Part shown: positions 1 through 7,100 of the stretch, in pieces | Layout of the letters: the number at the start of each line of letters is the position of its first letter | Position numbering within the stretch: the first letter of the stretch is position 1 | Assembly: GCA_002701945.1 (NCBI GenBank) | Contig: NZXJ01000042.1 | Location: forward strand, 7,350 to 18,777 | Origin: Fidelibacterota bacterium | GTDB taxonomy: Bacteria > Fidelibacterota > Marinisomatia > Marinisomatales > TCS55 | Length of the DNA stretch: 11,428 nt | Direction of reading: 5' to 3' | Notes under the pieces: generated by a model | Database searches by the model: none | What the model was told of the DNA's origin: nothing | Seen by the model: the letters and a program-made list of their open reading frames with translations, nothing else | Translations under genes and position numbers: made by a program

Positions 1-453
1 CAAAGATATCAGCAACAACAAGATATTAGGCAGGTAGATATGTTTCATAATCTTTTGATTTCAGATTATATGTTTATCAAAGATCGTTTATTTGCCTCCT
101 TAAATCTTGATGATAAAGAAATGAATTTATATGATAGTATAGCGAATATGATGGAAAGAAATGTTATAAACCCTGATCTGATAATCTATCTTCAAGCAGA
201 TACTGCTACTTTAATGAAAAATATCGATAAGAGAGGTAGGAATTTTGAAAGTAATATTTCTTATGAATATATCAATGAACTTAATGAGATATATACAGAG
301 TATTTTTTTCGATATAATGATACTCCCTTGGTAATCATTAATACAAATAACATAGATTTTGTACATAATCCTGATGATCTTGATCAAGTTATACAGTATA
401 TAAAGCAACCAGTATCAGGCACTAAGTTTTTTAATCCAAGTTCCAGTGTATAA
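1..453 (+). CDS. Deoxynucleoside kinase (dNK/dGK-dAK family), 5'-truncated
   Basis: The enzyme phosphorylates deoxynucleosides to dNMPs with ATP (or another NTP) in the cytoplasmic nucleotide salvage pathway. The frame is open to the first base of the window, so the gene starts upstream and only about 150 C-terminal residues are visible. The first ATG in frame, at 40, is internal, because the residues before it (QRYQQQQDIRQVD) already match the family. Family landmarks in order are the RYQQQ segment, ISDYMFIKDRLFA (which follows the substrate-binding region), PDLIIYLQAD, and KRGRNFE, the Arg-rich LID that contacts phosphate. After these come the Y..FF..Y and 'DFV.NP.DL' C-terminal helices. 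The P-loop (GxxGxGKS) must lie upstream of the window. Substrate preference (dG/dA versus dC/dT) cannot be read from this part. The small membrane-protein gene follows after 5 bases. Family assignment is firm; specificity is open. Confidence 0.9.
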   Translation, partial: QRYQQQQDIRQVDMFHNLLISDYMFIKDRLFASLNLDDKEMNLYDSIANMMERNVINPDLIIYLQADTATLMKNIDKRGRNFESNISYEYINELNEIYTEYFFRYNDTPLVIINTNNIDFVHNPDDLDQVIQYIKQPVSGTKFFNPSSSV

Positions 454-458
454 ATAAA

Positions 459-632
459 ATGCAAATTATATTAAGTGCAATCTTTATATATCTAGCAATA
501 CAGTGTTTTAGATTTATAGCGCGAATAAGGTTTAATAAATCAAGAAATCAGAATATTCAAAATGTAAAAAACTCATATAAAAATTTAGATATTCAAGATG
601 CTGATTATGAGGATATTGATCAAAAATCATGA
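459..632 (+). CDS. Small single-span membrane protein (57 aa), DUF4834-like
   Basis: A 57-codon frame starts with ATG at 459, 5 bases after the kinase stop. Its TGA stop (630-632) overlaps the ATG of the DoxX gene in an ATGA junction. The N-terminus (MQIILSAIFIYLAIQCFRFI) is a likely membrane anchor. A basic stretch follows (RIRFNKSRN), then a polar acidic tail with a DADYEDID motif. This layout of N-terminal span, basic patch, and short tail ending in an acidic 'D.DYE.I' motif resembles the DUF4834 proteins of Bacteroidetes as I recall them. The likeness is one of architecture and tail motif only. The basic residues after the span predict that the tail is cytoplasmic. Function is unknown. 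The tight packing between two real genes and the 4-base coupling to doxX argue that it is translated. No Shine-Dalgarno sequence is evident. A gene caller with a high length cut-off would miss it. Confidence 0.7.
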   Translation: MQIILSAIFIYLAIQCFRFIARIRFNKSRNQNIQNVKNSYKNLDIQDADYEDIDQKS

Positions 633-1072
633 GTAGAATTAAACTCATAGTAAATAATTTATACCCAAAAGATCTATATGTTTCTTATTCACTGTTAATT
701 TTAAGAGTAATTGCCAGTGTTATGATGATTATTAATCATGGATGGAATAAAATTTTAGCTGGTCAAGAAAAATGGAATCGTTTGGGCACAGCTTTGACAG
801 ATTTTATCGGTATTGATTTTATGAGCGTTTTTTTTGGTTTTATGGCTGCATTTTCAGAATCTATTGGAATGGTTATGGTAATATTTGGAATTTTTACTCG
901 TCCGGCAGCATTTTTATTGTTATTTACTATGTTTGTTGCTTCAATGAATCATTTAGTTGATGGAAAATTTCCTGAATTAGCTATAATGTACCTCATTGTT
1001 ATGCTTGTATTGCTAATTTCCGGCCCAGGAAAGTTTAGTTTGGATTATAAGTTTTTTTCACAAAAGAATTAA
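629..1072 (+). CDS. DoxX family integral membrane protein
   Basis: This 147-residue protein has four probable transmembrane helices, at about residues 19-36, 64-88, 90-107 and 115-131. It shows the DoxX pattern: LRVIAS....NHGWNK in the first span, FTRPAA before the third, and a C-terminal SGPGKFSLD motif (131-139). The length is typical. The family is named after the DoxD/DoxX subunits of archaeal thiosulfate:quinone oxidoreductase, but most bacterial members have no proven function; some are linked to redox or oxidative-stress complexes. No Cys residue is present, so there is no direct sign of redox chemistry in this chain. The ATG at 629 overlaps the preceding stop by 4 bases, which suggests translational coupling. 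A GAGGA at 609-613 lies 15 bases upstream, too far to be a good ribosome-binding site. The dehydrogenase gene follows after 11 bases. Confidence 0.88.
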   Translation: MSRIKLIVNNLYPKDLYVSYSLLILRVIASVMMIINHGWNKILAGQEKWNRLGTALTDFIGIDFMSVFFGFMAAFSESIGMVMVIFGIFTRPAAFLLLFTMFVASMNHLVDGKFPELAIMYLIVMLVLLISGPGKFSLDYKFFSQKN

Positions 1073-1083
1073 TTATACATTTA

Positions 1084-2106
1084 ATGAAGGCAGTAAGATT
1101 ATATGAACATGGTGATGAAAAAGTTTTAATATGGGAAGATATTCCATTACCAGAAATAAAAGAAGATCAAATATTAGTTAAAATAAAAGCAGCTGCCATT
1201 AATCATCTTGATATCTGGATTCGAAAAGGTATTCCTGGTATATCTTTACCTATGGTAATTGGAAGTGATGGTTCAGGTGTTGTCACTGAGCTAGGAAGAA
1301 AGGTAGATAAATTTAGTATTGGAGATGAAGTAATTATAAACCCTCTCTTATTTTGTGGTAATTGCTCATCTTGTTTAGAAAATAAAGAAAATCAATGTAA
1401 TTCAATGGGTATACTTGGTGAGACAACAAATGGAACTAACTGCGAGTTCATAGCTTTGAACCCAAGAAATTTAATCAGGAAACCCAAATCTATTAGTTTT
1501 GAATCTGCAGCTTCTTTTCCACTTGCTGGGCAAACATCATTTCAAATGCTTGTAAATAGGGCTAAGTTAAAAAAAACTGATACGGTATTAATTTGGGCTG
1601 CAAGTTCAGGCGTTGGGTCGTTTGGTTTACAGATTGCTAAATTATATGGATGTAAAGTTATAGCAACGGGTGGCTCAAAAGATAAGTGTGAACATGCCTC
1701 AAAATTAGGTGCAGACTTAATTTTAAATCATTATAAAGATGATATAATTTCTGAAGTCAAAAACTTTACTAATGGAAGAGGCGTTGATGTTATATTTGAA
1801 CATACTGGGCTTGAGACATGGAGTACGTCGATGAAGATATTAAGCAAATATGGAAGGTTAGTAACTTGCGGATCAACCACCGGACCAAAGGTATCAATTG
1901 ATTTGAGATATATTTTTTTTAAACAACAGTCTATTTTAGGTTCAACAATGGGTACGCTTTCTGCATTAAATGATATAAAGAATCTTGTTGCGAGTGGAAA
2001 AATCATACCAGAAATAGATAAGGTCTTTTCGATGGAAAATATAAGGGATGCACATAAGTATGTTGAAGATAGCAATCAATTTGGAAAAGTAGTACTTGTC
2101 CCTTGA
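1084..2106 (+). CDS. Zinc-containing medium-chain dehydrogenase/reductase (ADH/quinone-reductase type)
   Basis: This cytoplasmic NAD(P)H-dependent oxidoreductase has 340 residues, a normal length for the medium-chain (MDR) superfamily. The N-terminal GroES-like domain covers about residues 1-125. It carries four cysteines in the structural-zinc spacing (C91, C94, C97, C105). The nucleotide-binding Rossmann domain contains AASSGVGSFG at 172-181, followed by an IATGGS..K loop near 193-200. The usual catalytic zinc ligands are absent: the position of Cys in C..D is N40 (NHLD), the GHE histidine is replaced in GSD (60-62), and the third Cys position reads PLAG (146-149). Chemistry is therefore more likely quinone- or enone-reductase-like hydride transfer than classical zinc alcohol dehydrogenation. 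NHLD and GSD variants are, to my recollection, common in one broad MDR subfamily. The substrate is unknown. Its TGA stop overlaps the TTG start of the ferredoxin gene. No clear Shine-Dalgarno sequence precedes the ATG. Confidence 0.9.
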   Translation: MKAVRLYEHGDEKVLIWEDIPLPEIKEDQILVKIKAAAINHLDIWIRKGIPGISLPMVIGSDGSGVVTELGRKVDKFSIGDEVIINPLLFCGNCSSCLENKENQCNSMGILGETTNGTNCEFIALNPRNLIRKPKSISFESAASFPLAGQTSFQMLVNRAKLKKTDTVLIWAASSGVGSFGLQIAKLYGCKVIATGGSKDKCEHASKLGADLILNHYKDDIISEVKNFTNGRGVDVIFEHTGLETWSTSMKILSKYGRLVTCGSTTGPKVSIDLRYIFFKQQSILGSTMGTLSALNDIKNLVASGKIIPEIDKVFSMENIRDAHKYVEDSNQFGKVVLVP

Positions 2107-2459
2107 GTAAATATGACAAACATATATTTATTTGCGTAAATGAAAGACCTGATAATAGTAAACGAGGAAGCTGTTCAAAGTGTGGGGGTGCTGATATTAG
2201 AATGAGGTTTGTACAATTAATTAATGAATATGGGTTGAAAGGCATTATACGTGCAAATAAAAGTGGTTGTTTGGATGTATGTGAGCTTGGCCCAGTTGTT
2301 GTGATTTATCCTGATGCAGTCTGGTATACCAAGGTTAAATTAAATGATGTAGATGAAATTTTTAATTCAAATATTCTAAATAATAAACCAGTAAAAAGCC
2401 TTACAGCTGACAAAAACACATGGAATGAATTGCAATTATTAAAGGAGATGGAAAGTTGA
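2103..2459 (+). CDS. Thioredoxin-like [2Fe-2S] ferredoxin
   Basis: This 118-residue protein of the thioredoxin-fold [2Fe-2S] ferredoxin family is a soluble one-electron carrier. It begins with HIFICVNERP and continues with RGSC (21-24), SGCLDVCELGPVVVIYPDAVWY (given here by its parts: SGC at 54-56, C60, then the VVVIYPDAVWY strand) and DVDEI (92-96). The four expected cluster ligands are C11, C24, C56 and C60. C27 is an extra cysteine, in a CSKC arrangement. The start is TTG at 2103, which overlaps the dehydrogenase stop in a TTGA junction. No in-frame ATG lies before C11, so TTG is the only start that keeps the domain intact. Coupling to the dehydrogenase suggests that the two are made together and may exchange electrons; that is inference. 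The tail after about residue 98 is polar and overlaps the next gene's start and ribosome-binding site. Confidence 0.9.
   Translation: MSKYDKHIFICVNERPDNSKRGSCSKCGGADIRMRFVQLINEYGLKGIIRANKSGCLDVCELGPVVVIYPDAVWYTKVKLNDVDEIFNSNILNNKPVKSLTADKNTWNELQLLKEMES
2441..2447 (+). promoter_or_regulatory. Strong Shine-Dalgarno site for the beta-barrel gene
   Basis: AAAGGAG lies 8 bases before the TTG at 2456, inside the end of the ferredoxin coding region. It is the best anti-16S match in the window. It decides the start of the beta-barrel gene: the TTG begins a textbook signal peptide. The position inside the upstream gene fits translational coupling backed by independent ribosome entry. Confidence 0.75.
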
Positions 2460-3043
2460 AAAAAATAATATTGATATTTTTTTTAGTAAGTAGTGTATTT
2501 GCACAAGAATATTCATCATTAAACTATAGTGGATTTGGTTTAGACGTTGGTGAAAGTGGAGCGGGATTATCGTACAATCGGACTTGGTTTAAGGATAAAA
2601 AATTATCTTTTGTTGGTGAAATAAGGTTGTATGATGCAAAACACCCCGATGAAATAATAATGCAAGATTATTACACAGGAAGATCATATAAGTTTAATAA
2701 TATCAACCTGCTTTTACTCCCTTTATTTTCAGGTATAAAATACTATCCATTTGTTGGTAAGATAGCAAATAATTTCTCACCATTTTTTAGTATTAAGATT
2801 GGACCAATTTTAATACTAGATGGCGCAGAAAGTGGCTCCTTTAAGCAAACATGGTATGATAACTTGCAATATCATCATTCGTGGGGTGGCTTTTTTGGTT
2901 TAGGAGGAGATGTATTAACTTCAAATAATACTATTTTAACAGTTAGAGTTGGCTATGATATGTTACCAATGCCACAAGAAATTGATGGTAGAAACAAATA
3001 CAGCGGTGCTTTAGTTCGTTTTGGTTATAATTGGAAGAAATAG
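2456..3043 (+). CDS. Outer-membrane beta-barrel protein, family not recognised
   Basis: This is a 195-residue exported protein. The N-terminus is a clear Sec signal peptide: MKKIILIFFLVSSVFA, with cleavage expected after VFA-QEY (residue 16/17). The mature chain is rich in Gly and aromatic residues and alternates polar and hydrophobic residues in strand-like blocks, for example GAGLSYNRTW, KLSFVGEIRLY, SPFFSIKIGPIL, GGFFGLGGDV and ALVRFGYNW near the C-terminus. This pattern, with PLFSGIKYYPF in the middle, resembles small outer-membrane barrels of perhaps eight strands. I do not recognise a named family and assign no ligand or transport role. The TTG start overlaps the ferredoxin stop in a TTGA junction and has a strong Shine-Dalgarno site. 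rsmE follows after 3 bases. The protein is out of keeping with its soluble redox and RNA-modification neighbours, so context does not reveal its job. Confidence 0.75.
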   Translation: MKKIILIFFLVSSVFAQEYSSLNYSGFGLDVGESGAGLSYNRTWFKDKKLSFVGEIRLYDAKHPDEIIMQDYYTGRSYKFNNINLLLLPLFSGIKYYPFVGKIANNFSPFFSIKIGPILILDGAESGSFKQTWYDNLQYHHSWGGFFGLGGDVLTSNNTILTVRVGYDMLPMPQEIDGRNKYSGALVRFGYNWKK

Positions 3044-3046
3044 TTT

Positions 3047-3775
3047 TTGTCTAATTTTCGTTCTTTTTTTGTAAAACTTAATAATATTGATAAAAAGCAT
3101 TTCTTTTTGGATGATGAAGAATCTCATCACATTATAAATGTTTTAAGATTAAAGATTGATGATAAAATCTACTTAATTGACGGATTTGGTACAGCATATA
3201 GCGCTATAATAGATCATATATCCAAAGAAAAAGTTTCTGGAAAAATCACAAATGTATTTCCTGGGTTTGGAGAGCCTAAATGCGAGATTAATCTTGCGAT
3301 AGGAATTATTAAACCTTCAAGGATGCGATGGGTGATTGAAAAGTCCACAGAGTGTGGAGTATCAAATATTTTTCCTATCCAAATGGATAGATCAAATAAG
3401 TATCATTCTATTAATCTTGAACGCTATCAAGCTATCATAAAGTCATCAGTTAAGCAATGTGCTCGTTCTAGAATTCCTATTATATATAAACCTCAGCATC
3501 TAAATGATTGGATATCTTCACAAGATAATTCACAAATAATTGTATGTGCGCAGAATTCAAATAATAAAATTTCTGATGTACAAAAATTATTATCCACTAA
3601 CTATAATAAGATTAGTTTAATTATTGGCCCTGAGGGTCATTTTAGCGATAAAGAGATATCATTATTAGAAAGCTATAAAGCTACGTTTATATCATTAGGA
3701 AAAAGACGCTTAAGAACAGAAACTGCAGCTGTATCTGCTTTATCTATTATTAATCAACTTATAAATGGAGACTAA
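3047..3775 (+). CDS. rsmE: 16S rRNA (uracil-1498-N3)-methyltransferase RsmE
   Basis: RsmE methylates N3 of U1498 in helix 44 of 16S rRNA, using S-adenosylmethionine, in the assembled 30S subunit. The 242-residue length is typical. The N-terminal PUA-like RNA-binding domain (about 1-70) shows FRSFFV, SHHIINVLRLK and a DGFG turn. The C-terminal SPOUT (trefoil-knot) domain shows EKSTECGV (98-105), QCARSRIP (137-144), GPEGHF (194-199) and LGKRRLRTETAA (217-228), which form the SAM-binding knot. GPEGHF replaces the commoner GPEGGF. The start is TTG at 3047: the family expects an R-F-F block within the first ten residues, and no ATG is available there. A weak GGAAG at 3033-3037 lies 9 bases upstream. 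The gene sits 3 bases after the beta-barrel gene and 5 bases before the HIT gene. Confidence 0.95.
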   Translation: MSNFRSFFVKLNNIDKKHFFLDDEESHHIINVLRLKIDDKIYLIDGFGTAYSAIIDHISKEKVSGKITNVFPGFGEPKCEINLAIGIIKPSRMRWVIEKSTECGVSNIFPIQMDRSNKYHSINLERYQAIIKSSVKQCARSRIPIIYKPQHLNDWISSQDNSQIIVCAQNSNNKISDVQKLLSTNYNKISLIIGPEGHFSDKEISLLESYKATFISLGKRRLRTETAAVSALSIINQLINGD

Positions 3776-3780
3776 GAATT

Positions 3781-4125
3781 ATGGCTAGTTGTTTATTTTG
3801 TGATATTGTAAATAATAAAATACAATCTGAAAAATTGATAGAAAATGATTCAATTATTGCATTTGAAGATATTAATCCTCAAGCACCAACTCATATTCTT
3901 ATAATTCCTAAAAAACACATATCAACAATAAATGATTTTAACCCCAATGATTCTGAATTAATTGGAGAAATGTTTTTAGTAGCTCAGAAATTAGCCAAGA
4001 CCGAAAATATAAATAGCACTGGATATCGTACAGTGTTTAATTGTAATGAAGATGGAGGTCAAACTGTATATCATATTCATCTTCATTTGCTAGGAGGAAG
4101 AAAATTAGGATGGCCCCCTGGGTAA
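3781..4125 (+). CDS. HIT family (HINT/PKCI-type) nucleotide hydrolase
   Basis: This 114-residue histidine-triad protein is of the HINT branch, cytoplasmic enzymes that hydrolyse purine nucleoside phosphoramidates and related adenylated compounds. The triad is HIHLHLLGGR, with H98, H100 and H102; H100 occupies the nucleophile position. The N-terminal CLFCDIV (C4, C7) is the Cys pair that often binds zinc in bacterial members. INPQAPTHILIIPKKH (31-46) is the conserved substrate-loop region, and the C-terminal WPPG is characteristic of HINT proteins. The ATG at 3781 has GGAG at 3767-3770, with 10 bases between. It follows rsmE closely, a pairing that suggests one transcript. The physiological substrate is unknown. 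Confidence 0.93.
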   Translation: MASCLFCDIVNNKIQSEKLIENDSIIAFEDINPQAPTHILIIPKKHISTINDFNPNDSELIGEMFLVAQKLAKTENINSTGYRTVFNCNEDGGQTVYHIHLHLLGGRKLGWPPG

Positions 4126-4192
4126 AATTTTATTTAAAATAATAGTTTTCTCGAGGCATTTTCATTAAAATTATAGTCCACAATACCTCGGA
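4126..4192. other. Longest intergenic gap, with an imperfect inverted repeat
   Basis: These 67 bases between the HIT gene and smc form the largest gap in the window, and so the likeliest internal place for a promoter or transcript end. CGAGG at 4152-4156 is complementary to CCTCG at 4186-4190, with a few further pairs inward after a mismatch and a loop of nearly 30 bases. The right arm ends two bases before the smc ATG, so pairing could partly occlude translation start. No T-run follows, so it does not look like an intrinsic terminator. TATAGT at 4172-4177 resembles a -10 box, but in such A+T-rich DNA that carries little weight. Confidence 0.25.
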
Positions 4193-7100
4193 ATGTATAT
4201 ATCAGAATTAACAATGCATGGTTTCAAGTCCTTTGCAAAAAAGGATGTTGTGCATTTTGGTGAAGGAATTACAGCAATTGTAGGTCCAAATGGGTGCGGT
4301 AAAACAAATATCGTAGATGCTATTCGTTGGGTGCTTGGTGAGCAAAAACATAGTATTCTTAGAAGTGGTAAAAAGGAAGATATTATTTTTAATGGTGCTA
4401 AAAATATAAAACCTTTAAGTGTATGTGAAGTATCGTTAACAGTACATAATAATAAAGGTAAACTTCCAATAGAGTATAATGATATTGAAATAGGCAGGAG
4501 ATTATTTAGGAGTGGAGAGAGTGAATATTTCATGAATCGAACCCCCTGTAGGCTTAAAGATATTCATGACTTATTTGTTGATACAGGCATGGGCTCAGAT
4601 GCTTATTCTGTTATTGAATTAAAAATGATTGAACAGATTTTATCTGAAACTGGAGATGATAGAAGAAGGATGTTCGAAGAGGCTTCTGGCATAAATAAAT
4701 ATAAAATACAAAAGAAATCTACTCTGAGAAAATTTGAATCTACTCGTTCTGATTTGAATAGAGTAAATGATTTAATTTTAGAAATTGAGGCAAAAGTAAA
4801 ATCTCTTTCACTCCAGTTAAAGCGTTTTGAACGTCATTCAAAATTGCTAGATGATTTAAAAACAAAAGAAATTTCATTAGCTTTCTTACAAACACATAAT
4901 TATCGCTCAGATTTGCATCCTCTCAAAAAACGTATTGAAGAACTTAATCACTTACGGGATTCAAATCAGTCTGAAGAATCTGATATTGAAAAAAAATTAG
5001 TATCTTTACAAAAAGGTTATAAATCTCAACAGGATGAATTAGATAATTATAGGAATCAATTAACTGACTACAATGAGAAACGTGAATCTTTACAAAGTGA
5101 TGTTATAATATGGAAAGAACAATCACGTTCTGCGCATATATCTTTAGACCGTTTAAATATAGAGCAGGAAAAAAATACCAGAAAATCTAAAGAGCTTGAT
5201 AGTCATTTATCGGATTATCAAAAATCAATTAAGCAATTGAAGCCTAAAATAGATTCTTGTTTAAACCTTTTTAAGAAGAAACAAATTGAGTTTAATAGTA
5301 TTGATAATAAGTTAATAAGTATGCAATCAAATTTAGATATTATAAAGGAAAAGCGCTGGGAATATCAGAAAAAATTATCTGATAAAAAATCAATGTATGA
5401 TAATGCAGAAGCAATAATTAATGAAAAGAAGCAAAATACTTTAGAGCTCAATAAAAAAGTCAGTGTAACACGTAAAGAATTAGATGGTATTCTAGAAGAT
5501 ATAAAAAAATACCAATCAAAAAAGAAGGGCCTGCTTGAGAAGATAGATAAAAATAAAATTATTTTAGACCAAAATGATGAAGAGCTATTAAAACTAGAGA
5601 AAGAAAAATATGATATAGAAACAAATAAAAATAGGATGCTATCAGCTATTGACGCTCTTGAATCAAAACATTCTTTTTATCAAGAATTGGTGAATGGAGC
5701 AGAAGGATATCCAAAAGGCGTAAGAGATGTTTTAAATAATAAAAAGATATATAAAGGATCTTTAGGAACTGTTGGTGATTTGATAAATATTGATAAATCT
5801 ATAGTAGCTTCAATTGAAATAGCTCTTGGGGAATATGCAAAGTGCATAATTACTAAGAATCAAAAGAATGCAATTGATATTTTAGAATTGGTTCGCAGTC
5901 GAAAATCAGGACGAATTATGGTCATTCCTCTTGATAGTATTCCTCAAGTTAAGGTAGTTGGTAAATCAGTTAAATCGAATAAAAATGTTATTAGTCGTGC
6001 AATTGATTTAGTAAAAGTATCCTCAAATTTTAAACCATTAGTAGATTTTCTTTTAGGTAATATTATTATAGTGAAGGATGTAACGCTTGCAATGGCTGAT
6101 AGTAGTCTAAAAGGTATTGATATGATTGGACAGGACGGCGTTATTTTAATAAAAGGAATGATTATTGATCGACCGTCAAATAAAAAGAGTTTAGGGTTAG
6201 TTGGAAGAAAAGAGCAATTACATAAAATTAAAGAAAAAATTGAACTAAAGAAGTCATTGCATAATAATCTGAAGAAAGAATTAGATAAGATTATTAATAC
6301 AAAAGAAAGAAAAGAAAAAATAATAAATAATTCAAAAAAAGACTCAAATGATTTAAATAAATCTTTTTCTGAGATTGATAACACTTTAGATAATCTTAAC
6401 ATGCAAAGATCTGGACTATCTGAATCTGTTGCTGGTTCAGATGCAATTATTTCATTGAATCAAAAAGACGTTAAAAGCCAAACAATCTTAAGAAGATCTT
6501 TAAAAGCAACTATAAAAAAAGAGGAGAGGAGACTTAGTAAATATTTGAAAGAAATTCAGAACAATAATGAAGAATTACTCAAAGTTAAATCTTCAAGAGA
6601 TGAGATTCGCCAACAGTTACAGGATGCTAGAATAAATCATCTTAACCTTGAAGGTCAAAGAGAAAATATAAGTTTTCAGGAGTCTACTGCTGTGGAAACG
6701 ATAAAAGAGTTTGTAAGCAGAGAGTCTGAAATTAAAAATGAAATAAAAGATATTAAAGAGAGTGAAAAGAATTTAAGAAAGTTAGTTTCTGTTGCTGAAA
6801 AAAAATTATCTGATATAAATGCTATGGTCAGTAAAAAAGAGTCTATTCTTAACCTAAAGCAAGAAGCTGCAAATGAATCATATGTAATTATTGAAGAAAT
6901 GCAGGCGCAAATCAGATCAGAACAAAAAAATAGAGAATCTTTAATTGAAGAATTGAAAAATTGTGAGTTGAAAGTTGCGGATTTAGATCAGCGTATTAAT
7001 TTTGTTTCTGAAAGAATATTTGAAAGTTATAATGCAAGTATACCTGAAGATATGATTGTTGATCAAACTGAAAATGAATTAAATCTTGCAACAGAGAGGA

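Noticed and set aside
40-453. A complete 137-residue gene starting at the ATG at 40
   Set aside because: The reading frame is open upstream to base 1 and the residues before this Met match the kinase family, so it is an internal Met of a truncated gene.
1731-2245. Two overlapping minus-strand open frames behind the dehydrogenase and ferredoxin genes
   Set aside because: They are antisense to two well-supported genes, have no recognisable motifs, and would be the only minus-strand genes in the window.
827-2484. Runs of eight T in coding regions (doxX, dehydrogenase and beta-barrel genes) as possible slippage or programmed frameshift sites
   Set aside because: All three frames continue intact through the runs with conserved protein features on both sides, and such runs are common in A+T-rich genomes.
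4126-4145. Possible terminator in the A/T-rich partial palindrome just after the HIT gene
   Set aside because: The stem would be only A-T pairs with a very short loop and no T-run after it; such palindromes are expected by chance at this base composition.
5944-6402. A 152-codon open frame on the minus strand inside smc
   Set aside because: It lies wholly antisense to the SMC hinge and coil coding region, which is firmly identified. Its Leu/Ser/Phe-rich product is what reverse-reading of A+T-rich Lys/Asp/Glu codons gives. No domain is recognisable.
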